42,568 bases of DNA from Acidobacteriaceae bacterium (GCA_025357215.1 JANXPR010000126.1:1-42568), one strand, 5' to 3'. Shown: positions 27,629 to 36,021, numbered from the stretch's first letter. Translations and numbers: made by a program. Notes: a model not told the origin generated them from the sequence alone.

Positions 27629-28416
27629 TACTCATCCTTTCTCAGTGACAAGCGACCGGCCCGGTCGCGGGTGATCCGCACGCCATGCCCGAAGCACTTT
27701 AAGTCCTCGGGTTGCACCATTGCCTTGAGGGCCTTTTGGGCATCGTCGCAGCGATCAGAGGCGTCTTTCGTGGTCAACCACTCGATCGCTTGGTGCGCCC
27801 AATGATTGTTGGTGTTCATGTCGCGCACGGTCTTGGGGATGATCGGCGGGCCGATCGGGGCGATCTCCACCGGCAGCATCCGCATATCGACGCACATCAT
27901 AAAGTGCTCTGCTCGCTCAAACATCAGCTTGGTGTACGGCTCATTGCACGGCACATACTCGACTATCGGCTCGTTGGCCCCCATGATCACCGAGAGCGCG
28001 CATTGAGTGGCCCGGGTGCAATCCATCTGCCATTGCATCTGCGGCTGGTAGCGATCGATGATCGTTTCCATTGGCTCGCGGCCGCCGACGTGCTTGCACT
28101 CCACCGGGCAATTCAGGTTCGGATCCCAGCCGTCCAGCGTGGCAGCGGCCCACTCCAGGCCAGGGTGCCGGTACACCTCGCCGCGCGACTCAAGGACGAC
28201 GTTGTTCTTGCGTTCGTACCAATCGAGGTTGAGCTTTTCGGTCCACGACCCAAGCTGCACCGGCCACACGTGATCCAGGTTTTCCTCCTGCTCCTCCCCG
28301 ATGAATTCCCGGTAAAGACGCAACACGCCGGCCGGATCGCCCTTCATGAGTACTGCGACTCGAGAAGCCGTGAGCTTGCCGGCGCGCTTTGCTTGCTGCT
28401 CTGCGGTGAGGCTCAT
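27628..28416 (-). CDS. YqaJ/lambda-type exonuclease
   Basis: KLTASRVAVLMKGDPAG...LGSWTEKLNLDWYE...AATLDGWD...VECKHV; start ATG 28416 with gaagga SD. Confidence 0.88.
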   Translation of the reverse strand: MSLTAEQQAKRAGKLTASRVAVLMKGDPAGVLRLYREFIGEEQEENLDHVWPVQLGSWTEKLNLDWYERKNNVVLESRGEVYRHPGLEWAAATLDGWDPNLNCPVECKHVGGREPMETIIDRYQPQMQWQMDCTRATQCALSVIMGANEPIVEYVPCNEPYTKLMFERAEHFMMCVDMRMLPVEIAPIGPPIIPKTVRDMNTNNHWAHQAIEWLTTKDASDRCDDAQKALKAMVQPEDLKCFGHGVRITRDRAGRLSLRKDE

Positions 28417-28543
28417 TTGGTGTCCTTCGGTTCTGGTTTCGGTCGGTGGGTGGACGGCGGCGCTCAGCCCGCCGCCGTCCTTCTGCACGATCTGCAGCAA
28501 CGTCATGGGCACATGAGGCATTAGTTTTGTCACCGGGGAGCTC

Positions 28544-28771
28544 CTATGCGGCTGATCTCCGCCGCACGCGGCGGCTTAGGTTTTTCATGATATGCTTGAC
28601 GTGCGCCAGGGTTGGTCCGTAAGCTGGCGGCCCGAATTGTTCCCAGGCAATGATGGTCGTGCGGGTCACATGGAAGTGCTTTGAAAACTCCAGCTGCGTC
28701 TCGCCCAACGCTGCACGAAGATCACTGATCTTACGCGCCATCGGATCGTATTTCCGTTTCGGTTTTACCAC
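28544..28771 (-). CDS. Small XRE/Cro-type HTH regulator
   Basis: ISDLRAALGETQLEFSKHFHVTRTTIIAWEQFGP; divergent from the early operon. Confidence 0.75.
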   Translation of the reverse strand: MVKPKRKYDPMARKISDLRAALGETQLEFSKHFHVTRTTIIAWEQFGPPAYGPTLAHVKHIMKNLSRRVRRRSAA

Positions 28772-28810
28772 GTGTCGATGCTCCGGTGCGCCCCGTAGTT
28801 TCCGCTTCGC

Positions 28811-28840
28811 TTGACAGTCCTATGTGGTTCTGATTTGAAT
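28811..28840 (+). promoter_or_regulatory. Candidate sigma70-type promoter in divergent switch region
   Basis: TTGACA 28811-28816, 18-nt spacer, TTGAAT. Confidence 0.45.
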
Positions 28841-28855
28841 GTCAATCGCTGACAT
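28839..28855. promoter_or_regulatory. Palindromic operator site 1: ATGTCA-atcgc-TGACAT
   Basis: 17-bp inverted repeat recurring at 40453 and (variant) 39249. Confidence 0.75.
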
Positions 28856-28870
28856 GGCGGGGGCCTGCCT

Positions 28871-29914
28871 TTGAAAACTTATACGCTGTACGTCGATCAG
28901 ACCGGGGCGCGTATCCCCCTCAAGCGCATTATCTGTGATCTCGTTGGCCACGCCCCGGAGGGCTTGTGCGCCACTGAAATTATCGATCGCCTCTATGGTG
29001 GCTGTGAGCATGGTGGCCCAGACGACGCGCGCAATTGCGTTCAACAATCGATCTACTGGATGAACCGTGACCTTGCAGCGGTTGATCAAGTGATTCGTCA
29101 ACGGAGCGACCGCGCGCAAAATGAGCCATATAATCTTCGTCGCATTTCCACCGGCAACATTTGGTTGCTGGTCGGGGCGCCGATTAAGTATTTCTCTTTG
29201 AGTGCAGCGACCTCGAATCCGGATTTCGCGATCGGGTTTAGGTGCGCGTTGTGTGGCCGCCGCGGTGAGGCGGGCGATCTTTGTGCGCCGGTAATCGAGA
29301 AGCGGGCCAACAAAAAGGGGGGGGTATCCATGATAACTTGGACAGACAAGGCGATCAGGACTCTAAAAGAACAGGTAGTCAAGGGTGCGATGGCGCGCGA
29401 TGTAGCGGTGATGATCGGCATCTCGCGCAATGCCATCATCGGCAAGGCGAGTCGGCTAGGGCTGCGGTGGGCTCTATCTGACCGGGTATTTCTTTCGGCC
29501 GAGGAGCAGATCGAGCAGCGCAACAAGCAGCGACGTGAGTCGCGCGCCCGCGCCGGCGTCAAATCGCGCGGTCCTCGACGGTCCTACGGCAAGCGCCAGC
29601 CCGGCGCCAGCCCGGCTGCGGCCATGGTGCGCGCGCCGCCGCCGGTGCCGCCCCTCATGAAGCAGATCACGTTCATGGAGCTCGAGGCGGGCTCCTGCAG
29701 ATTCCCGGTTGGGGTCTCGGCGGTGCTTTATTGCGGAGTGACGGCCGATGACGGTCACCCTTATTGCGGCTGGCACCGGCGGATCGCCACCGGCCGATCG
29801 CAGCCGCGGGACCCGCTTGCCATCAGCCAGCGCACGCGTGTCAAGCGCCAGGAAATGATCCGGCTTGTCCGTGATAGCTTGAAAGAGGGCGGCGGTGCCC
29901 ACACCCATCGCTGA
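28871..29914 (+). CDS. gcrA: GcrA-family cell-cycle regulator with N-terminal extension containing a Cys4-like motif
   Basis: GcrA domain from 29330: MITWTDKAIRTLKEQVVKGAMARDVAVMIGISRNAIIGKASRLGL ... ITFMELEAGSCRFPVG...YCGVTADDGHPYCGWHRRIA; N-terminal 153 aa in same ORF (TTG start 28871). Confidence 0.85.
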   Translation: MKTYTLYVDQTGARIPLKRIICDLVGHAPEGLCATEIIDRLYGGCEHGGPDDARNCVQQSIYWMNRDLAAVDQVIRQRSDRAQNEPYNLRRISTGNIWLLVGAPIKYFSLSAATSNPDFAIGFRCALCGRRGEAGDLCAPVIEKRANKKGGVSMITWTDKAIRTLKEQVVKGAMARDVAVMIGISRNAIIGKASRLGLRWALSDRVFLSAEEQIEQRNKQRRESRARAGVKSRGPRRSYGKRQPGASPAAAMVRAPPPVPPLMKQITFMELEAGSCRFPVGVSAVLYCGVTADDGHPYCGWHRRIATGRSQPRDPLAISQRTRVKRQEMIRLVRDSLKEGGGAHTHR

Positions 29915-30449
29915 CATGGTGCAGCAGATGCTTTCCGCCGGCGTGCCTCACGAATTGATCGTGCTGGCGGTGCGCACGGCGGAGCGGTCGGCGCAGCCGA
30001 TCGACGAAACCGCCGAAAACCGCCGGGCTTGGGACCGGGAGCGCAAGCGGGAGAGTCGTCGTGTCCACCCGATTCCACCCGATGTCCACCCGACAGAGAC
30101 GGTTACGACTATCTCGGACAGAGCGGAGCAGGAGCGGCAGCTGTTCATGCGGGGCCGGCAGCTGTGCGGCGCTAGCGCCGGCGGCATGATCGCCAACCTG
30201 CTCCGGTCCCGGGGTGGCGACGTCGCGCTCGCCCGGGCCGTGATCGAGCTCGCTGCCACGAAACACAGCCCGCGCGAATACATCGCGGCCGCCACCAAAG
30301 GAGCCCCAAATGGCAGAGCACTCCCAAGCCCTCATACCCAGGAAGGCCGACGCGCTAGGACCAGCGAAGCCCTCGGGAAACTCAGGGAAGCCGCAAGCAG
30401 CCCAGATGATCGACCGCCTCTTGAGCGGCTATGGGGGGATGATTCGTGA
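29895..30449 (+). CDS. Hypothetical early protein
   Basis: 184 aa; overlaps both neighbouring ORFs. Confidence 0.55.
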   Translation: MPTPIADMVQQMLSAGVPHELIVLAVRTAERSAQPIDETAENRRAWDRERKRESRRVHPIPPDVHPTETVTTISDRAEQERQLFMRGRQLCGASAGGMIANLLRSRGGDVALARAVIELAATKHSPREYIAAATKGAPNGRALPSPHTQEGRRARTSEALGKLREAASSPDDRPPLERLWGDDS

Positions 30450-30912
30450 TCTCCCGGATCCGGAGGGCTACATCGCCAACCTGATGACGATCGTGTGCGG
30501 GTTCGCCCTGGAGGACGCCCAAGCCGGGTGCGAGCACTGTGCCACGCACTGCCAGTTCCCCCCGACCCGGTTTGAGCTCCACAAGGCATGTGAGGCGAGC
30601 CGCTCGCGGCGCATGACCACGGCGGCGCGCGCCCGGCGGGTTGAGGCCCAGCTGGATGACCGGGACCGCCTCGAGGCGCCGCGGCCGCCGGTGCAGAGCG
30701 TCGAGGAGGTGCGCGCCGAAATGCGCGGCAGGGGGCTGCGCATGCTCACCGGCCGGCCCGGCGATCGACCGCACCGAGAGACGCCCTTGAGCGTCCAGAT
30801 CAAGCTGGGGCTCTCTCAAGAGGAATGGGACGCCATTCCGGCCGCCCGGCCGGCCGGCGAGTGGGACCGGCTGCAAACGAAGCACCGCAAGGTGGAGCGG
30901 GGGACCACATGA
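30310..30912 (+). CDS. Hypothetical early protein
   Basis: 200 aa; aaaggag SD 6 nt before ATG. Confidence 0.6.
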   Translation: MAEHSQALIPRKADALGPAKPSGNSGKPQAAQMIDRLLSGYGGMIRDLPDPEGYIANLMTIVCGFALEDAQAGCEHCATHCQFPPTRFELHKACEASRSRRMTTAARARRVEAQLDDRDRLEAPRPPVQSVEEVRAEMRGRGLRMLTGRPGDRPHRETPLSVQIKLGLSQEEWDAIPAARPAGEWDRLQTKHRKVERGTT

Positions 30913-31298
30913 AGCTGACCCCACACGGCACCCCGCACGCCGGCGGCGGGAACCTCGGCACGCTGCAGCTATTCTCCGTCGAGGACGTGCTGAACCATCC
31001 GGCCGCGGTTGCCGGGTATCATCACCGGCTGGCCGGCGAGGATTTCCACCCGATGTACGAGACGTGCAATCCCGGAGAGCAGAAATGCTACGAGCTCGGC
31101 CGCGCGATGGCGGTAATCTTCGGCCCAGGCGCTTATTATGCGTGCATCAACAAGGAATTGGCGGTGACCGCCCAGGCGCTTTCCCGAATGTGTAGAGCGA
31201 CGGCAGTAGGCGATGCCCATCCGACGTTGCTTGCAGAGCAGCGATCAGATCCCGCGCGCTATGCAGCGAAATCAGCGCTCCCAGCAAGAGATCGATAG
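30909..31298 (+). CDS. Hypothetical protein
   Basis: ATGA overlap; 129 aa. Confidence 0.5.
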   Translation: MKLTPHGTPHAGGGNLGTLQLFSVEDVLNHPAAVAGYHHRLAGEDFHPMYETCNPGEQKCYELGRAMAVIFGPGAYYACINKELAVTAQALSRMCRATAVGDAHPTLLAEQRSDPARYAAKSALPARDR

Positions 31299-31632
31299 GG
31301 TCAGGAATCGAGGTTCTGCCGCTGGCGTAGTATTGCGCCTGCCGGACGCTCACCCCGAGAAGCGCCGAAGCGTCCTTGGTGGACCGGGCTCCCAGCCCGA
31401 TGATCGCCGTGCGGTACTGCTCGGTGGTCATCTTGCTGGGGATAGGCCGCTCATGCCGCTGCGGCGGGCCGTCGTCGGGCGGCTCATCATCAGGTGGCTC
31501 TGTCAACGGAAAAATAGGTAGGGGGGTTGTTTCCGTTTCACGTGAAACGTCGTCGCCTACCTCCTGATCCGGCGTCAGAGGGTACTGTTGGGGGCGAATC
31601 AGGTCCGAATCAGGAACTTGGTCGGTTTCCAT
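31147..31632 (-). CDS. HTH-containing DNA-binding protein
   Basis: MTTEQYRTAIIGLGARSTKDASALLGVSVRQAQYYASGRTSIPDPI resembles HTH; acidic/Pro-rich N-terminus. Confidence 0.6.
   Translation of the reverse strand: METDQVPDSDLIRPQQYPLTPDQEVGDDVSRETETTPLPIFPLTEPPDDEPPDDGPPQRHERPIPSKMTTEQYRTAIIGLGARSTKDASALLGVSVRQAQYYASGRTSIPDPIDLLLGALISLHSARDLIAALQATSDGHRLLPSLYTFGKAPGRSPPIPC
31535..31548. promoter_or_regulatory. parS-like palindrome GTTTCACGTGAAAC
   Basis: 14-bp perfect palindrome identical to the core of the chromosomal parS consensus (tGTTTCACGTGAAACa); lies in the 31147-31632 ORF (DVSRETE). Confidence 0.7.
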
Positions 31633-31800
31633 GGGCGATTTCCTTTGATGTAACCAGTAACGTCAAAGCCGCGGGGCGGCACATTCGGTCAGATTTTTGC
31701 AGTAATGTGCCGCTTACGTCATCACGAGTAGCAATGGGGCTGCGGGCATGGGGACTTGGGGCGCCAGATCGGCAGGATCCGCACCGGACCCAAAGCGGGT

Positions 31801-31878
31801 CCCGGAAACTCCCCGGGGGTATTAGTGAACGTTCGGGGTTCCGGAAACACCCCGTAGGTCTTAGAGAACGTCCCGAAT
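31801..31878 (-). repeat. Imperfect 39-bp tandem duplication
   Basis: cccggaaactccccgggggtattagtgaacgttcggggt / tccggaaacaccccgtaggtcttagagaacgtcccgaat. Confidence 0.75.
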
Positions 31879-32043
31879 CCATCCCAAGGGGCCGGGTCGG
31901 CGTAGTACCAGAAAAAGTCGCGGCGGGCCGCGGGCGCCGCGGGCCGCGGTGACGGCGAGCACCGCCAGCACGGCGGCAAGCGCACCGCCCGCCGGCCGAA
32001 GCCAGCGGGCGCGCGAGGGGCGGCGGCTCACTATGGCCACCAT
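31861..32043 (-). CDS. Small membrane protein
   Basis: MVAIVSRRPSRARWLRPAGGALAAVLAVLAVTAARG...; single TM. Small-ORF call, moderate. Confidence 0.35.
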   Translation of the reverse strand: MVAIVSRRPSRARWLRPAGGALAAVLAVLAVTAARGARGPPRLFLVLRRPGPLGWIRDVL

Positions 32044-32162
32044 GAGGCTAGGAGCGTCCACCATAAGCCCAGATTCTCCATAGCCTCATCGGGAGGGGTG
32101 AGCGTCAAGAACCCACCGGCTTGCGCCGCCGCGATCGGTAGCCACCATGCGCGGGCGATCAT
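32031..32162 (-). CDS. Small protein, Trp-rich, membrane-associated candidate
   Basis: MIARAWWLPIAAAQAGGFLTLTPPDEAMENLGLWWTLLASWWP; ATGA overlap with upstream mini-ORF. Confidence 0.4.
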   Translation of the reverse strand: MIARAWWLPIAAAQAGGFLTLTPPDEAMENLGLWWTLLASWWP

Positions 32163-32263
32163 AGCGCCACCGCCAGCACAATGACGATCGCGGCCACCAG
32201 GACGCACGATAGCGCGAAATCCAGGATGACGCCGTTTGAGTAGCGGTGCACGCGCGGGCTCAC
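32159..32263 (-). CDS. 34-aa single-TM miniprotein
   Basis: VSPRVHRYSNGVILDFALSCVLVAAIVIVLAVAL; GTG start overlapping upstream gene end, ATGA overlap downstream. Confidence 0.45.
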   Translation of the reverse strand: MSPRVHRYSNGVILDFALSCVLVAAIVIVLAVAL

Positions 32264-32754
32264 GATTGCACCTCGGAGGCTTCAAGATCAGCCATACGCC
32301 TCATATCAGCAAGCGCCGTGGCGTTGTCCTCGAAAAACCGAACCGGAGAAATCGGCAGCAGTGACGAACTAGCATCGTATATTTTCATCGCCGCCAATGG
32401 CGTATCATAGAAGCGCTCCAATGCCTTACCGGCTTCGCCAGCCATCGCCACGACCCACCCGGCGCGGCAATGTGTGTTCTGGCAAGTGTGCCAAGTATCC
32501 ATCCCGAGGGCACCGGGCTGCGATGCGGCTGCGTAGACGGTTTGATGTATATCATCGATCGTTGGCACCGGCGGGGGCACAGACGCCGCGACAACGGGCG
32601 CGGCGTTTTTTAGGCCCGAGCAGCCCGAGCAGTCCGAGCAGCCCGAGCAGTCCTTTAGGCTATCCAAGGCTGCCTTTGCGGCGGCCTCATCACCCCAATA
32701 CTCGACAGAACATCGATTGCCTTTGTCGTCCTTGATCCACGTATCCATAGCCAA
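32260..32754 (-). CDS. Cys-rich protein with CSGCSDCSGCSG repeat
   Basis: DCSGCSDCSGCSGLKN plus DTWHTCQNTHCRAGWVVAMAGEAG signature seen in rhizobial/phage proteins. Confidence 0.65.
   Translation of the reverse strand: MAMDTWIKDDKGNRCSVEYWGDEAAAKAALDSLKDCSGCSDCSGCSGLKNAAPVVAASVPPPVPTIDDIHQTVYAAASQPGALGMDTWHTCQNTHCRAGWVVAMAGEAGKALERFYDTPLAAMKIYDASSSLLPISPVRFFEDNATALADMRRMADLEASEVQS
32615..32653 (-). repeat. 9-bp coding repeat (cccgagcag)
   Basis: Four consecutive cccgagcag/tccgagcag units encoding CSG/CSD. Confidence 0.85.
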
Positions 32755-32836
32755 TTTTTCCTTTCGAGAGCCGGCAGGATCGCCGCCAGGACGGCGCCAG
32801 TGCGTTCTGGCACCGGGGCCGCCCTAGCTCCACCTG

Positions 32837-33169
32837 CTAGTGATTCCCTTCCCACGATGCTCCGCCATCGTGGCTATGCACGGTGGCGCGCTTGTCCACT
32901 GATCGGCCGGAGAGTAATTCAGCCTTGGCGATGGCCGCACGCGCCAAGGCGCTCCCGGTGGCCATGATCCGCCGATAGGCGCATGCGTCCGTGATCTTGC
33001 GACCTTGCAGGTAACCCGCGCCAGTGAACGTCACGGCGCCTTGCGGCCCCACAACGACTCGCGCCTTGCCGCTCGCGAGATCGCGCGATAGCTGCTCCAG
33101 GGTGTCCCGGACGGTCTTTGTCCGGGTCTCCTGGGACTCGTTTGTTTCCCTCTGATCAGTGCACGCCAC
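32837..33169 (-). CDS. Hypothetical protein
   Basis: 110 aa ORF. Confidence 0.5.
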   Translation of the reverse strand: MACTDQRETNESQETRTKTVRDTLEQLSRDLASGKARVVVGPQGAVTFTGAGYLQGRKITDACAYRRIMATGSALARAAIAKAELLSGRSVDKRATVHSHDGGASWEGNH

Positions 33170-33173
33170 GGCG

Positions 33174-34043
33174 CTAATCCTCTAGCTCGAAAGCGAAACG
33201 CGCTTGCGGCGCCGGAGCCGGCACGGACTCTTGATCGCGCTGCTCGCGCTCTAGTTCTACCTCTTGCTCGAATTCCTCTTGATCAGCCGCCGCGGCTGCC
33301 TCCCCTTCCGACATATCCACTGCCCGAGTCGCCTCGGTGACAACGGCCGCGGGCGCGGTATCGTCATCCGTGTCGAGAAACGCCGTTCGGGCGTTCTGAA
33401 TCTGGTTGATGCAAACCAGATCAATCTCGATTGCGGCCGACTCTCCGGCTTTGACGATCTCGCGGGCGCTTTTGCGGGCGGCGTCGATCGCTGATTTCAC
33501 GCGGGCGCTGGACTCTGGAGAAAGCATCGAAGCCAGCCCGCGCGCCTTCGTGCAGGCTTCCCGGATCTTACCCGGGTCGAGCGTGCGCAGGCCCGACTCC
33601 ATTTGCGCCATCAGGTCTGACACTTCGGAATTAATCGAGCGTATCGCTTGTTCGTCATCGGACGAGACCTGCCCGGCGATCATGTAGATTCCGACCTTGG
33701 TAAGCGTAGCGCTGCGATTGAATTCTGATGCAAGCCTATTCGCTTCTGTGAAAACGATTTCTAGTTGGTCGGCGCGATCGGCAGGGCAAAGCAGACCGAA
33801 GGCGCTTTGAGCGCAGACTCCGACGATCATGCCGCGCGCTTTGGAGCGAACCTTAATGGCGGCTTCGTGTTCCACCGGATCGGTGACGGTTCGCTCTGTT
33901 TCCCATTTGGCGATTTGCTCGCCGGTAGAAATCACGTGCTCCGCTACAAGCTCGCGCTTGTCATAGGACACATTACCCGAGACTGTGGTCTTGAGCGAAA
34001 CCAGAATTCCCGGGCGCAAAGTGCTAGTTTTAAGAGTCATCAT
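33174..34043 (-). CDS. Hypothetical early protein with acidic C-terminus
   Basis: Start at ATGATG 34043 inside the 307-aa ORF; coiled/helical. Confidence 0.6.
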   Translation of the reverse strand: MMTLKTSTLRPGILVSLKTTVSGNVSYDKRELVAEHVISTGEQIAKWETERTVTDPVEHEAAIKVRSKARGMIVGVCAQSAFGLLCPADRADQLEIVFTEANRLASEFNRSATLTKVGIYMIAGQVSSDDEQAIRSINSEVSDLMAQMESGLRTLDPGKIREACTKARGLASMLSPESSARVKSAIDAARKSAREIVKAGESAAIEIDLVCINQIQNARTAFLDTDDDTAPAAVVTEATRAVDMSEGEAAAAADQEEFEQEVELEREQRDQESVPAPAPQARFAFELED

Positions 34044-34240
34044 AGTGTGATTCCTTTGGGTGAAGTGGGGTTTATATTTTCGCCAGAGCCGTTGCAATCA
34101 AGGCAGGTTTCGCGGCGCCCGTTCTTGTCGTCGATTCCGGTCCCTTCGCATGTGTGGCATCTTACATCGTAAACGTCATTCACCTCATTTTCGAGACCGA
34201 GTATCTTGGCGACATAATCAGCCGCTACGTCTAAATCCTG

Positions 34241-34345
34241 TTAGTCGCCGTCAAAATGAAATTTGATTGCGACAAGCAGGGCGATCATTTCGGATTCCAT
34301 CCGCTCAAAATAAGCGGGCGAACCGCGCTCTAGTTGATTGTTCAT
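34241..34345 (-). CDS. 34-aa miniprotein
   Basis: MNNQLERGSPAYFERMESEMIALLVAIKFHFDGD; N-terminus resembles other MNN* genes in the block. Confidence 0.4.
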   Translation of the reverse strand: MNNQLERGSPAYFERMESEMIALLVAIKFHFDGD

Positions 34346-34359
34346 GGCTATGTTCCTTT

Positions 34360-36021
34360 TTAGATATCGACAGAACGGCTTGCGGTGGCGGTGGGTGACA
34401 CGGTTTCCGGGGCACCTATCGAAGCGAGCCGCGTCCGCCCGGTGGCCCAATTGCGCAGCCTGTTGATTCGCTCGGAGGCGGTTTTTGCGAGCGGGACAAC
34501 GGTGGAAGCCGCGCGAATCAGATCGGCGGGAGATATCTCGCGGGCGCCGTCTGCAAACGCTTCAAACATTACATCTGGGACAAGCGCCGCGATCTCGCTC
34601 CCGGTGAAACCATCGCAAGCGGTCGCAATCCGGTAAAGCGCGGGCGCCTTTGGTCCGCGCAATTCTTCGATATCGCGGCCATGCTGGCGCAGTGCCGCGA
34701 GCAGGATTTGGCAACGTTCGTTCTGGTTTGGTAGATCAATCCACCAAATTTCGTCGAACCGCCCCTTGCGCAGTAATTCCGCCGGCAGCGATTCCACGTC
34801 GTTTGCGGTGGCAATGACAAACGCTTCACCGCGACGATCTTGCATCCACGAAAGCACTGCACCCAAAGCATCAGAGGACACGCCGCCATCGGAAGCCCCA
34901 GACGTTGCGCCTTGCAGCGATTTCTCGATTTCATCAAACCAGACGACACACCTTCCGATTGCTTCGATAACCCGAAATGCCTTGCGCAGATTGCCCTCTG
35001 ACTCGCCGACAAATTTTGATTTCATGGCGCCAAGGTCCACCTTAAGCAGTGGCACGCCCCATGCGGTAGCAATCGCCTTTGCGGTAAGGGATTTTCCGCA
35101 ACCCGGAATGCCACCAAGCAGGCACCCTTTTGGTGCCGGCAACCCATAGGCCCGCGCCTTGGCGGAGTAGGCGCTCTTGCGAGCAACCAACCAAGATTTC
35201 AGATTCTCGAGTCCTCCCACTGCCTCGAGTCCACCCGGCAGCGGATCAAACCATTCGAGAATTTTTTCCCGCGAGATCACGCGCTTTTTTTCGTTCGCAA
35301 TCGCGGGCGCGTCCATGCGCTTGTGCTGCACAATGGATTTCGCGAAACACGCCGCGGCTTCGTCCCCAGACAATCCCACCGCGGCATCGATGGCAGCATC
35401 CCGCACCCCATTAGGCGCCGCTATTGCCCGGAACGGCCGTGACGTGTCGGGCACGGTCTCGCCGGCTTCGTTCTTCGTGTTGTGATATTCCGGCAGCGAG
35501 CCGATTGCCGCATCTAGGATTCCCGCGATCTCCTCCCGGTCCGGCATCGGCCAATCTATGACGGTAGCATGATCGGCGAGCTCCGGCGGCACCTCTGCGC
35601 TGGGCGAAATGATCATCACGGCTTGCGCAGATGATCTCCCAATACCCGGAAGGAGTCGCGCTAGGTTCCGCAGCTGGCGCAGCGTCACAACGTTCTGCGG
35701 ACCCGCCAGCCACGCCGGCAGGTCGCGCATGATCCAGGCGCCGCGTTCTGGCGCCCCGGTGGCTTGCGCCCGCTCCGCGATGAAGGCCAATTGCTCGCCC
35801 GGATCATAAGACCCGATATTCTGGCGCTTGCCGTCAATGCCGGTGACACCCTGGGCAACGTCCCAGCACCGCGGCACGTACGCGGCCGCGGCCGCGGCTT
35901 CGATCAGGTATCGCTCGACTCGGGCTTCTTCCTTAGTGACGATCCACAAGAGCGGATTACGTGCCCGGAGCAAGTGGGCAATGTCAGCCGCGACGGTCTG
36001 GGATTTAGTGGTGGTAGTCAT
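34360..36021 (-). CDS. AAA+ ATPase (FtsH/Cdc48/Ycf46-like)
   Basis: GGIPGCGKSLTAKAIA Walker A, CVVWFDEIEKSL Walker B, ATANDVESLPAELLRKGRFDEIWWIDLP sensor/SRH region. Confidence 0.9.
   Translation of the reverse strand: MTTTTKSQTVAADIAHLLRARNPLLWIVTKEEARVERYLIEAAAAAAYVPRCWDVAQGVTGIDGKRQNIGSYDPGEQLAFIAERAQATGAPERGAWIMRDLPAWLAGPQNVVTLRQLRNLARLLPGIGRSSAQAVMIISPSAEVPPELADHATVIDWPMPDREEIAGILDAAIGSLPEYHNTKNEAGETVPDTSRPFRAIAAPNGVRDAAIDAAVGLSGDEAAACFAKSIVQHKRMDAPAIANEKKRVISREKILEWFDPLPGGLEAVGGLENLKSWLVARKSAYSAKARAYGLPAPKGCLLGGIPGCGKSLTAKAIATAWGVPLLKVDLGAMKSKFVGESEGNLRKAFRVIEAIGRCVVWFDEIEKSLQGATSGASDGGVSSDALGAVLSWMQDRRGEAFVIATANDVESLPAELLRKGRFDEIWWIDLPNQNERCQILLAALRQHGRDIEELRGPKAPALYRIATACDGFTGSEIAALVPDVMFEAFADGAREISPADLIRAASTVVPLAKTASERINRLRNWATGRTRLASIGAPETVSPTATASRSVDI

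Noticed and set aside
29902-29920. ATCGCTGACATGG repeated from 28845
   Set aside because: Only the right half-site is present and it lies in coding sequence (PIADM); likely chance.
31527-31952. Plus-strand 141-aa ORF (MFPFHVKRRRLPP...) over the parS-like site
   Set aside because: Low-complexity shadow translation without SD support; FHVKR merely reflects the palindrome.
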